Virus record (IMG/VR): IMGVR_UViG_3300028835_000205
Span: 1-46,802 of that record
DNA: 46,802 bases
Strand: one strand, 5' to 3'
Source: a virus
Positions 22,385 through 30,770 of the stretch are shown in pieces (position 1 is the first letter of the stretch; each line of letters opens with the position of its first letter). The translations under genes were made by a program, and so were the position numbers. The notes under the pieces are model-generated. The model searched no databases. It saw only the letters and a list, made by a program, of their open reading frames with translations, and was not told the origin of the DNA.

Positions 22385-25300
22385 TGGCGCGAGGAAATTT
22401 AGTAGAGCTTGAGATCGGCCCTGGTGTCCTTACCGAGGAGACTGCTCGTGGTGCCTTCGGTCGATACAAGGATGGTGACAGGATTCGCTTTCGCCAGCTC
22501 CTGCCTGAAAAGCTGGGCGGCTGGATCCTTGCTCCTATCGGTACTGCGCCTGGCAACGTAGATAATGCGAACAGCCAGTTCACTGGCCTGAGTGCGACGT
22601 ACATCATCGGCGCATCGTCGATCCCGCTTGAGGGCACGTTTAGCGTTCTCGATGGAGATCCGATATGGCTCTTTGGTACATCTCTGACTGGAGTCTGGGG
22701 CACCAGGACGATCAATGATGTAGCAGCAGTCGAAGGAGCTTTCATCTTTGACCTCGATGCCGCGGTCACAGCCTCCCTGGGAGATGCGTGTGTCATCGAA
22801 TATCCGGCTGAATTTGGTGGTGCTGGTGATGCTTCGTTCGCCAGTGTCGCACTGCTCGCTGATCAAGACGGTCCTAATGGCGCTACCGTTTACACGGAGA
22901 AATCGAATAATGCCCTCAGTGCGAACTTCATCGGTAGTGCCCAACTTGATACCTCACAGAAGAAGTGGGGCTCAGCATCATGCTTCTTTTTAGCCGCTGG
23001 CAGCTACCAGGAATATCCTGATGATCCTGCTTTCTCTTTAGGATCCGGAGATTTCACGATAGAAGGATGGGCATTTTTCAATTCGTTCCCTGCTGTTGGC
23101 GATGAAATGACGCTGGTGTCGCAGTGGTCCATTGGCACTTCGTCTGATCGAGCATTTGCGGTAAGCGTTATCCAGGATGGAGGCGCAATCAGATTCAGAG
23201 GTGAAGCTACCAGCGTCTTTGAGCAAGGCTCATTGCCAGCCGGTTCGACGAATACAGGTCAGTGGTATCACTTTGTCATGCAGGCATCGGCAGGCGGCGT
23301 ATTGAGCCTGTGGTTCGATGGCCTGCTGGAGTTCGAGGCTCCGGTAATCTTTGGGCCGATGAATGATTCTACTGAAACCGTCAAACTTGGTGTTTATGAT
23401 CCTGGCGGTGGGGCCAATGCAGGCTGGTTCGATGGCTACCTTGATGACGTTCGCATCACGGTAGGTGTTGCTCGGTATCCGACAGGCGGCAACATCACGC
23501 CTCCCACCGCAGCATTCCCCACTTCCGGTGGAGCTGGTGGAGCATCGATCATCGGTGGCGGCACAGTGGGCTCTGAGGTCCTGGTGCTGGATCAGCCAAT
23601 CAACACCTACATTACGGCCCAGACGATCGTCAGGATCGACCTCGATGGTGGCGGAGTCCATTGGACCAAGACTGTCACGAACATCATCGCTGGCACATCG
23701 ACGATCCAGATACAGAATGGATTGCCTGCTGTTCCTGCTCTCGGCAACAACATCAATTTGTACTGCGCCACATCGGACATTGTGGATGACGTTAATGAGC
23801 TGAGCTACGTGGTTCGCTTCCTGTCAGCGCCGATCGCAGCCGCGACGACAGTCAGGCTCACTGAATCCCTGCCATGCGATGCCGATGGCAATAACGTCAA
23901 CATCTTCCCCTTTCAGCAGGTCACGGCGAATGGCGACCAGGCGGCGACAAGCAGCCTGTCGATCACGCCAGTCACGACGATTGCTAATGCGGATGGCAGC
24001 GGCTTCGCTGAATCAATCGTGGTGGCTCCGAAATTTGAAACAGAACAAACCTGCTTCCTGGGATTTGCCAGGGCCCTGCATGACTGGGTAGATCTCGATG
24101 GTGAGCGATGGCTTGCTATTGGCACAGACGTAAAGCTCTACCTGGTAAACCAGGGAACACTGTTCGACATTACTCCGCTCCGCCAAACAGGCATTCTCAC
24201 GGATCCATTCGACACCGTTTTGGGTGATCAGACGGTGACCGTGAATGATGTGGCTCATGGTGGTGCGGTAGGAAACTTTGTTCGATTTTCTGGCGCGTCA
24301 ATCGTTGGTGGTCTGGATCTCAACGGTGAATTTCAGATTGGAGCCGTGATCGATGCCAACAGCTACACCATCGAGGCAGACTTCCCAGCCACCGCTACCG
24401 CTTCAGGCGGCGGCACCGTGCTGTTCGAGTACGACATCGATGTCGGTGCATCCGGCAATGTCACTGTGCAGGGCTGGGGCACCGGGCCCTATGGTGCAGG
24501 TCTGTACGGCTTTGGATCAACTGTCACCGGCATTGCTGTCGCACTCAGGATCTGGAGCCTGGATAACTTTGGTGAAGACCTGCTGGCCGCGCCGAGTGCT
24601 GGAGCCTTATTCCACTGGGATCTGAGTCTCGGCACGACATCTCGTGCTGTCCTGGTAGAGGAAGCTCCGGCCACCATTCAGTGGATGCTGGTATCTCCGG
24701 AAGCCAGGCATGTCATTGCCTTCGGGGCAGGAACAGGAAACGCAGTAGCTCCTGGTGAACCAGACAAGCTGCTGATCAGATGGTCCAGCTCGGAGAACTT
24801 CCAGGACTGGGTGCCGACTTCAATCAATACTGCCGGCGACCTGCGCCTGGATAAGGGCTCAGCGATCGTCACAGCAGTCGAGTCTCGTGGTGACATCATC
24901 ATCATGACCGATGAGTCGCTTCATGCTATGCAGTTTATCGGTGGCGCTTTGGTTTTCAGCCTCAGACACCTGGGCCAGAGCGTGGCAATTATCGGCCCGA
25001 ATGCCGGCGTCGATGTGAATGGCATCGTGTTCTTCATGGGCGAAGATGACTTCCTGATCTATGACGGTGTGCTGCGAGTGCTGGATTGTGATGTTCGTAA
25101 CCAGGTATTCGACGACCTCAATGGAGCCCAGGGCTTCAAGGTATTCGCCTCGGTCAATAAGCTGTTCACCGAAGTCTGGTGGCTCTATCCGGATGAGTCG
25201 TCCGAGACCAATACTCGATACGTGAAGTTCAACTATAAGGATCTGGTCTGGGATTATGGGACGATCGAACGTACCGCTTTCCACGATTCCAGTGCTTTCC

Positions 25301-25713
25301 TGTTGGCTCCATACGCTACCCAGGGCGGCAAGTTATTCCTGCACGAAACAGGCGTGGATGACTCTGACGAAGATGGTGTCCTGCATCCGATGAACTCGTT
25401 CATCGAAACCTACGATGCTGAGATTGAGCCAGGCGGCCAACACATAATGCACATTGCCTCGATGATCCCGGACTTCAAGAATCTGGTCGGCTCGATTGAT
25501 TTGATCCTGACTGGCCGGCAGTATCCCCAGGATCCAAGTGATGAGGTGACCAAGGGACCATTCACGATTCTACCGACTACCAAGCGCATCGATATGCGGA
25601 TGAGAGCCAGGCAGATCTCGTATCGGATTCAATCCGATGCACTAGGCGACGATTGGCGCATGGGCACCTGGCGAGCAAACGTCAGGCCACATGGGAGACG
25701 CGGCGGTGGGTAG
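22384..25713 (+). CDS. Tail hub / packaged-DNA stabilization protein (P22 gp10-like) with LamG insertion
   Basis: 1109 residues. The start (LVELEIGPGVLTEETARGAF, then DRIRFRQLLPEKLGGW) and the C-terminal two-thirds (FLGFARALHDWVDLDGERWL, LRIWSLDNFGEDLLAAPSAG, ENFQDWVPT, VFFMGEDDFLIYDG) match the layout of the P22 gp10/T7 gp12 nozzle family, which closes the tail channel. P22 gp10 has about 470 residues. Much of the excess is a lectin-like insert at about 140-385, with YTEKSNNALSANFIG, FTIEGWAFFNSF, WYHFVMQASAGGVLSLWFDG and LDDVRITVGVARY, typical of LamG jelly rolls. The hub would hold fibres; the insert would project and bind ligand. Confidence 0.75.
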   Translation: MARGNLVELEIGPGVLTEETARGAFGRYKDGDRIRFRQLLPEKLGGWILAPIGTAPGNVDNANSQFTGLSATYIIGASSIPLEGTFSVLDGDPIWLFGTSLTGVWGTRTINDVAAVEGAFIFDLDAAVTASLGDACVIEYPAEFGGAGDASFASVALLADQDGPNGATVYTEKSNNALSANFIGSAQLDTSQKKWGSASCFFLAAGSYQEYPDDPAFSLGSGDFTIEGWAFFNSFPAVGDEMTLVSQWSIGTSSDRAFAVSVIQDGGAIRFRGEATSVFEQGSLPAGSTNTGQWYHFVMQASAGGVLSLWFDGLLEFEAPVIFGPMNDSTETVKLGVYDPGGGANAGWFDGYLDDVRITVGVARYPTGGNITPPTAAFPTSGGAGGASIIGGGTVGSEVLVLDQPINTYITAQTIVRIDLDGGGVHWTKTVTNIIAGTSTIQIQNGLPAVPALGNNINLYCATSDIVDDVNELSYVVRFLSAPIAAATTVRLTESLPCDADGNNVNIFPFQQVTANGDQAATSSLSITPVTTIANADGSGFAESIVVAPKFETEQTCFLGFARALHDWVDLDGERWLAIGTDVKLYLVNQGTLFDITPLRQTGILTDPFDTVLGDQTVTVNDVAHGGAVGNFVRFSGASIVGGLDLNGEFQIGAVIDANSYTIEADFPATATASGGGTVLFEYDIDVGASGNVTVQGWGTGPYGAGLYGFGSTVTGIAVALRIWSLDNFGEDLLAAPSAGALFHWDLSLGTTSRAVLVEEAPATIQWMLVSPEARHVIAFGAGTGNAVAPGEPDKLLIRWSSSENFQDWVPTSINTAGDLRLDKGSAIVTAVESRGDIIIMTDESLHAMQFIGGALVFSLRHLGQSVAIIGPNAGVDVNGIVFFMGEDDFLIYDGVLRVLDCDVRNQVFDDLNGAQGFKVFASVNKLFTEVWWLYPDESSETNTRYVKFNYKDLVWDYGTIERTAFHDSSAFLLAPYATQGGKLFLHETGVDDSDEDGVLHPMNSFIETYDAEIEPGGQHIMHIASMIPDFKNLVGSIDLILTGRQYPQDPSDEVTKGPFTILPTTKRIDMRMRARQISYRIQSDALGDDWRMGTWRANVRPHGRRGGG

Positions 25714-26044
25714 GCCATCATTTCCACAATTTGACGCGACATACGACCAGTACAAGATGCGTCAGCTCGTCGATGAGTTGGTTCGATGGATCAATACAGT
25801 CGAGGCTACGACAGGAAGTAGTGGTGGTGGTGTTGCTCCTATTGAGACAGTGCATAACGCATTGACTGGTCGAGATGCTGCGAACGCTCATCCACAGACT
25901 GCGATTACCGGACTGGTCTCTGCCCTGGCATCGATCAACAGCCAGGTATTGATCAACACTATCGGAATCTCGCAGCTTACAGCCAGGGTTGTTGTGCTTG
26001 AGAACCAGGATGAATCTGATTCCTTCCTTGAGTGGGCAATGTAA
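25691..26044 (+). CDS. Short trimerising tail-attachment protein
   Basis: ATG 25691 overlaps the hub gene by 23 bases. Of 117 residues the middle contains HNALTGRDAANAHPQTAITG, a segment widespread in phage fibre proteins ('HNxLxGRDAxxAHP...AITGL'), followed by a helix (LASINSQVLINTIGISQLTA) that looks like a trimeric coiled coil. A Gly-Ser linker (TGSSGGGVAP) lies before it. It likely links small tail proteins. Stop overlaps the next ATG (TAATG). Confidence 0.6.
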   Translation: MGDAAVGRPSFPQFDATYDQYKMRQLVDELVRWINTVEATTGSSGGGVAPIETVHNALTGRDAANAHPQTAITGLVSALASINSQVLINTIGISQLTARVVVLENQDESDSFLEWAM

Positions 26045-26364
26045 TGCCGTATGTTGGAGCGTCACTTGCAGATGGTCAGCTTCCGAATGCGCCTGGTACG
26101 CTATTCACCGCATCGGTATCGACGATCGTCAGGTCCTTCGATGTCTATAATGATGGTGTTTCAGAGCAGGATGTCATTTTCTATATTCTTCGCGACGGAT
26201 CGACACGCAGAAAGGTTGGCAGGGCCGAACTCTTGGAGAATGAATTTGCAGAGGTTCTATCGGATGGCAAGGTATGGGTATTGGCACAATTTGACCGAAT
26301 CCAGGCGGAGACTACTGATCCCAACCAGGTCGATTTCACGATCACCGGGGCGGTGTTGACATGA
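26044..26364 (+). CDS. Small beta-rich tail protein
   Basis: I take ATG 26044 (TAATG) over an in-frame ATG 12 bases earlier. 106 residues with strands such as TLFTASVSTIVRSFDVYNDG and RKVGRAELLENEFAEV. The layout resembles small virion proteins that cap or decorate. Function unknown. ATGA overlap with the next gene. Confidence 0.5.
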   Translation: MPYVGASLADGQLPNAPGTLFTASVSTIVRSFDVYNDGVSEQDVIFYILRDGSTRRKVGRAELLENEFAEVLSDGKVWVLAQFDRIQAETTDPNQVDFTITGAVLT

Positions 26365-26609
26365 AGGTTTTTAATGCCCAGGGCATCGAGAAAGATGATA
26401 ATGCCGATGTATTGGTTGAGCTTGCTGCTCTCAATGCCAGCAACGTAGCTATCAGCAATACGCTCGATGACATTGAAGACATCAATACGGATGTGCGAAC
26501 GAGCTTACAGAAATCTCGTACTTTGCAGGAGCTTACGACCAGGGAATTGCAGATCGCCAATCTACATTTTACGATCATGAACGACATGGAAATTGAGGAG
26601 CCACCATAA
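26361..26609 (+). CDS. Small helical coiled-coil protein
   Basis: 82 residues: a short strand, then an alpha-helical region (DDNADVLVELAALNASNVAI, SLQKSRTLQELTTRELQIAN) that reads as a coiled coil. Such small coils often trimerise fibre parts. It overlaps both neighbours (ATGA at 26361, TAATG at 26607-26611). Confidence 0.5.
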   Translation: MKVFNAQGIEKDDNADVLVELAALNASNVAISNTLDDIEDINTDVRTSLQKSRTLQELTTRELQIANLHFTIMNDMEIEEPP

Positions 26610-27160
26610 TGGGCATAGAAATTGAAAGTGCAGCAGATGGCAATAAGCTGCTTATAGACAGTACGGGCAGGGCGCTTGTTGACGCGCAATCCCGCGCACG
26701 AAGTTTTTACGTGTCGCGAGATGACCAGCGGGTTTTCAACACGATCTTTGAGGATGCTACTGCGGTAGCCGGAGAGTTCGTAGGGTATTTCAGAAATACC
26801 TCACAGAGCAGAATCTTCGTCGTCGAACTCGCTCGTCTTGGAGGCGATGTGGCATCAGTCTGGAAGATCCACAAGGTCACTGGCGCTGCGCCAGTATCTG
26901 ATGGTGGGGCTGTGATTCCGGTTAATTTGAATTTCGGCTCAGGTATCCTGGCCGAAACCGAAGCCTTAGAGGAAAACGTGACCGGAATAACGTCAACAGG
27001 TGAAACTGCGATAGCCAGTCATGGTGCTGGTGGTGGAGTGCTTGTCGTCCTGGACGATGCAGTAATCTTGCCGCCTGATACCGCCATCGCTTTCCAGAAA
27101 GTGACCGGCGCAACGGACGTAGCAAACGTGGGAATGCGGGGCTACTACGAGGAGCTGTAA
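26609..27160 (+). CDS. Beta-rich tail or decoration protein
   Basis: 183 residues, nearly all beta. The start (MGIEIESAADGNKLLIDSTG) is like a short shaft, followed by SFYVSRDDQRVFNTIFEDAT and a sandwich domain with Gly-rich turns (SHGAGGGVLVVLDDAVILPP). The next gene is of the same style and follows without a gap. Unassigned family. Confidence 0.5.
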   Translation: MGIEIESAADGNKLLIDSTGRALVDAQSRARSFYVSRDDQRVFNTIFEDATAVAGEFVGYFRNTSQSRIFVVELARLGGDVASVWKIHKVTGAAPVSDGGAVIPVNLNFGSGILAETEALEENVTGITSTGETAIASHGAGGGVLVVLDDAVILPPDTAIAFQKVTGATDVANVGMRGYYEEL

Positions 27161-27820
27161 TTGCTCAAAACCAAGTTAATCGGCGCAGGACCTGAGCGAA
27201 CTGAAGCGCGAGTTGAAAGATCGGGCGCGATAAGCACCGTCGAGCGGCCATTTCCTCCGTTCGGCGTGAGGCAGAATGTCCGTCCGTTTCGTCAGTTCCT
27301 GACTCTCGATGGAACACCAGGCGGATCATCCGACATGCTGGTTGATGGTAGCGTGACGCCAGTCGATTTTTTTGTGACAGCACCACAGGAAGCGGATCTC
27401 TACATCATCAGGTTGTCGTTCATCATCGTCGATCAGAACATGACGTTGAATCAGTTCGGAAATATAGCTGCGCTGACCAATGGAGTGCGGCTGTTTTATA
27501 CGGACGAGCTGGGAGAAGTAGATATTGCGGAGTCTTTGCAAACCAACTTCGATTTCATTCGCTTATGCTCCGGATTGCCAGGCGTGGGTGATGGAACCAG
27601 TGCATTCATCGCTTTCAACGTGTCTGGTAATTCTGAAGGCATCATTCCAGTTCTGGATCTCAAGGATACTTTCGGATTCAGGTGGGGCCTGGAATTACGG
27701 AACGGATCGATGCAAAAGGTCGTATTGACGATTAGGGACGACATTACCGGCATCGATGCGATGAATGTTATTGTGTATGGATTCTTGAGGTTGGAGGACC
27801 AATCGCTACCGAAGGTATAG
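27161..27820 (+). CDS. Beta-rich tail or decoration protein, 219 residues
   Basis: TTG 27161 starts directly after the previous stop. The N-terminus is basic (MLKTKLIGAGPERTEARVER); the rest is a beta sandwich (FFVTAPQEADLYIIRLSFII, GVRLFYTDELGEVDIAE, FGFRWGLELRNGSMQKVVLT). It ends the tail-gene run. A T-rich stretch follows its stop, then an AGGAGA site for the next gene. Function not recognised. Confidence 0.5.
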   Translation: MLKTKLIGAGPERTEARVERSGAISTVERPFPPFGVRQNVRPFRQFLTLDGTPGGSSDMLVDGSVTPVDFFVTAPQEADLYIIRLSFIIVDQNMTLNQFGNIAALTNGVRLFYTDELGEVDIAESLQTNFDFIRLCSGLPGVGDGTSAFIAFNVSGNSEGIIPVLDLKDTFGFRWGLELRNGSMQKVVLTIRDDITGIDAMNVIVYGFLRLEDQSLPKV

Positions 27821-27855
27821 TTTTTTTGGAGTCGGAATCATAGGAGACAGCCATC

Positions 27856-28401
27856 ATGAAGAAGGTGAAGATTCGCAGGGCAACACCCTGGGATGTGATT
27901 AAGGTCGCGCATTTACTGAAGCGAGCGGCTAAGGAACAACGAGAGGATATTTGGTATTCGACGATCAGCATCAATGAAACGAAGCAGATCTTCCACATAC
28001 TGAGCCTGATTGATCAGGGTTTTGTCGTTGTCGCTGAGACGCACGACCAGAAACAGATCGTAGCAGCGATGGGCATGTCGATCGCGAGAGATGACTGGAG
28101 CGACGACTGGGTAATGCAGAACGATTGGACATACGTTTTGAGAACTTGGAGAGACACGGATGTTGCCGACCAGCTTATGAAAGCGGTCGAGAGATTTGCG
28201 GATAAAAGTGGAGATCCGGCGACAGGGAAAGGGTTGCCAATCATTATCGGAATGATGACTGGCCGCGACACCGACTTGAAAGACAAGTTGATGGAGCGCA
28301 AAGGCTACCAATATGGTGGCGGCAACTTTGTGAGGGCACCAAGAGATGTCCAAAAAGAAAAAGACAACGACTCAAGAACGGAAGATCCCGCAGTGGCTTG
28401 A
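27856..28401 (+). CDS. GNAT-like acetyltransferase
   Basis: 181 residues following AGGAGACAGCC. N-terminal strand-helix KKVKIRRATPWDVIKVAHLL, a central VVVAETHDQKQIVAAMGMSI strand pair, a WRDTDVADQLMKAVERFA helix in the place of the acetyl-CoA loop, and RKGYQYGGGNFVR at the end give the GNAT order. The pyrophosphate-binding loop is degenerate (RxxxVAxxL instead of Q/RxxGxG/A). Related phage GNATs sit between tail and internal-protein genes, with unknown substrates. The C-terminal tail (about 163-181) overlaps the next gene in another frame by 56 bases. Confidence 0.6.
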   Translation: MKKVKIRRATPWDVIKVAHLLKRAAKEQREDIWYSTISINETKQIFHILSLIDQGFVVVAETHDQKQIVAAMGMSIARDDWSDDWVMQNDWTYVLRTWRDTDVADQLMKAVERFADKSGDPATGKGLPIIIGMMTGRDTDLKDKLMERKGYQYGGGNFVRAPRDVQKEKDNDSRTEDPAVA

Positions 28402-29443
28402 GGCAGGTAGTCAGCAAGCGGTAGCGATGGGTCGGCGTATTGCCGATCGTCCCTACCAGGAATATGAAGGCCAACGATTCGCTGAACTCGATCCGAATGA
28501 GCAGGCAGCGATGGAGATGGCAGCTACCGAAGGTGGCGCGTACCGAGCTGATGTAGAACGGTCGCGAGAATTTGCTGAACGGGGAGGGCAGTCTTTCCTC
28601 GACGCCGATATTCAGGCGTACATGAATCCCTATATCCAGAGCGCATTAGAGCCTGCGGCTCGTGAGATGCGTGAGGAAGGAATGCGCCGGCAGGTCGCGG
28701 CAGGTCAGGAGGCTGCCATGGCTTCGGCCTTTGGTGGATCCAGGGCTGCCATCATGACATCCGAGGCCAGCGGCAAGAGCCTGGAAGCAATCTCAGATCT
28801 GTATGAGCGCGGCTATGCTTCGGCATTCGAGTCCGCGGCGAATCGATTCGAGCAAGATCGTGTAGCGGCACGAGCCGCTTCAGATCAGTTCCGAGCAATC
28901 GGAGCAGAGGGCCAACAGATGCTCTCCAACGAGATGAACAATCTCCTGGTCACAGGCGGACTGCGCCGGCAGTTGGAACAGGTGAATCTCGACTTCGATT
29001 ACATGGAGTTCGTTGAAGCCAGGGACTGGGACATCACCAATCTGCAACCGCTCCTGGCTGCACTCAGCACCGTACCCTACAGCGAGACCCAGACCACCAC
29101 CGAACAGACCAGTGGTGGCACATTCCAGGCAGTCCTGGGTGCGGCGACCACGGTGGCCGCGGCCTACTTCACTGGCGGCCTGAGTACGATGATTAAGGCT
29201 GGAGCCGATAAGGGCGGAGACGAATCCGACATCCGGTTGAAGGATAACGTCGAACTGATTGGAAAGTATGGTGAGTTCAACTGGTACAGGTGGGATTGGA
29301 ACGATGCAGCCAAAGCAATCGGCTGTGACGAAAACATATCTGAAGGCGTGATGGCTGATGAGGTGATCGTTACCAGGCCAGATCTCGTGGGGCGCAGGAA
29401 TGGCTACTTAACCGTTGATTACGGGAGGATCAGTCATGGGTAG
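28346..29443 (+). CDS. Internal virion (ejection) protein candidate with S74-like C-terminus
   Basis: 365 residues. A basic start (MSKKKKTTTQERKIPQWLEA), then Ala/Glu/Arg-rich helices (about 30-240, e.g. NPYIQSALEPAAREMREEGM and MASAFGGSRAAIM), a short hydrophobic stretch (ATTVAAAYFTGGLSTMI, about 265-282) and a C-terminal domain from SDIRLKDNVELIGKYGEF (about 294) to YLTVDYGRISHG. 'SDxRLKxN' opens the intramolecular chaperone of S74 fibres. Helical rods before the giant gene are typical of ejection proteins; the helical part and the chaperone end make an odd mix. It overlaps the GNAT gene by 56 bases. Confidence 0.55.
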   Translation: MSKKKKTTTQERKIPQWLEAGSQQAVAMGRRIADRPYQEYEGQRFAELDPNEQAAMEMAATEGGAYRADVERSREFAERGGQSFLDADIQAYMNPYIQSALEPAAREMREEGMRRQVAAGQEAAMASAFGGSRAAIMTSEASGKSLEAISDLYERGYASAFESAANRFEQDRVAARAASDQFRAIGAEGQQMLSNEMNNLLVTGGLRRQLEQVNLDFDYMEFVEARDWDITNLQPLLAALSTVPYSETQTTTEQTSGGTFQAVLGAATTVAAAYFTGGLSTMIKAGADKGGDESDIRLKDNVELIGKYGEFNWYRWDWNDAAKAIGCDENISEGVMADEVIVTRPDLVGRRNGYLTVDYGRISHG

Positions 29444-30770
29444 ATTGCTTGAAGAATATATCGCCACAAACGTCCCAGCATTAGAGGACATCGTTCGTGG
29501 CGGCATCCAGCAACCTGAAGGAGCGATGACCTTTCCAGGGCCACAGGAGCCAGAGGCACCCTTACAGGGCCAACCTATCGGCCCAGGTGGTGCGCCAACA
29601 GGGCCTATGGCGGCATTGCCAGGACCAGGTGGCATCAATCCAGCAGCAGCAGCAACTCCTACCTTTGCAGGCGCACCAGATCCAGGAGGTACGCAACCAG
29701 CGATTCCACCTGTGCAAGCTCAGCAACAGCCAGATAGAAGTGGTGAGTTCGAGCCTGGGCCTGACAGCTTTGCCGGTATGTCTGAGACCGCTAATCCAGA
29801 GGACATAAATAGCGCGACCGCCGCGCTGGAAAAAGCCCTCAATGAGAAGGGCTCGTCAATCGATGAGGAGCATGCCAAGACCACAGGCGGCGAGGTCGAG
29901 GAATCTGAGGACGATCCGGAAGGCAAGTCCAAAGGCGAGGGCCTGACCAGGCAGGAGAAGGGCCTGATTCTGATGGAGTTCGGCTTGAACCTGATGGCTC
30001 AGTCCGGTACGGGAGAAGGCACCCTGGGCGGCGACATCGGCATTGCTGGTGGAGCTGCACTCAAGGGTCACGTAGGTCGCAAGCAAGCTGCAAAACAGGC
30101 CGCGATCGACGCTCAGGAGCGTGAGCAAAAGCGGCGTCTCACAGAGGCGCAGATCAAGAAAGCCGAAACTCCAACCGCAACGATCAAGACCGACAAAAGC
30201 GGAAACTACATAAGCATCTCGGAGGGTGTATCGACTCCGATCCTGGATGCAAGTGGTGAACCAGTTAGTGCGGAAAACGCCGAGAAATTTGCTTCTGAGG
30301 TTGATCGTCAGGCTTACGAAGAATTGGAGTGCGAAGGTCTATCAGGATCTGCATTGAAGGCATGTAAGCGTCGTGCGCTTGCCTATGGGACAGGCGGAGG
30401 AGCGAAGGTTGCATTCCCAGAATTAGAAGCGGCTGACCAGGTTGATCGAGTCAGAAAGGATCTTGACGATCCTGATCGTAAGAGTCAGAAACATCATGTG
30501 CCAAGCGCCAACAGAAAGATTAAATGGAAGGATATGACTCCTGAGCAGCAGGATGAAGTGGCGAATACTCGTGTCGATAAGAGAATGGAAATCGTCCGTC
30601 GCTATGCCACTCAAGGTGGTGAAGGTGCTGGTGCCGCGAAGGATACAACCGGAATCCTGGAGAAACTGTCTCCTGACGATCGTGCCAGGATCAAACCAGG
30701 CAAGGTCTATACGTTAGAAGATGGCAGGAAATTCAAGATGGTCAATGGTGTGCCTCAGATTGTAGAGTAA
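29436..30770 (+). CDS. Internal virion (ejection) protein candidate, low-complexity
   Basis: I choose ATG 29436, preceded by GGGAGG and overlapping the previous gene by eight bases. 444 residues: a short helix (MGRLLEEYIATNVPALEDIV), a Pro/Gly/Ala-rich disordered region (about 30-105), an acidic patch, a Gly-rich membrane-active-looking helix (LILMEFGLNLMAQSGTGEG), a charged helix (KQAAKQAAIDAQEREQKRRL) and a basic C-terminus. Such proteins are packaged with DNA and help its passage. It ends in a TAATGG junction with the giant gene. Confidence 0.55.
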   Translation: MGRLLEEYIATNVPALEDIVRGGIQQPEGAMTFPGPQEPEAPLQGQPIGPGGAPTGPMAALPGPGGINPAAAATPTFAGAPDPGGTQPAIPPVQAQQQPDRSGEFEPGPDSFAGMSETANPEDINSATAALEKALNEKGSSIDEEHAKTTGGEVEESEDDPEGKSKGEGLTRQEKGLILMEFGLNLMAQSGTGEGTLGGDIGIAGGAALKGHVGRKQAAKQAAIDAQEREQKRRLTEAQIKKAETPTATIKTDKSGNYISISEGVSTPILDASGEPVSAENAEKFASEVDRQAYEELECEGLSGSALKACKRRALAYGTGGGAKVAFPELEAADQVDRVRKDLDDPDRKSQKHHVPSANRKIKWKDMTPEQQDEVANTRVDKRMEIVRRYATQGGEGAGAAKDTTGILEKLSPDDRARIKPGKVYTLEDGRKFKMVNGVPQIVE

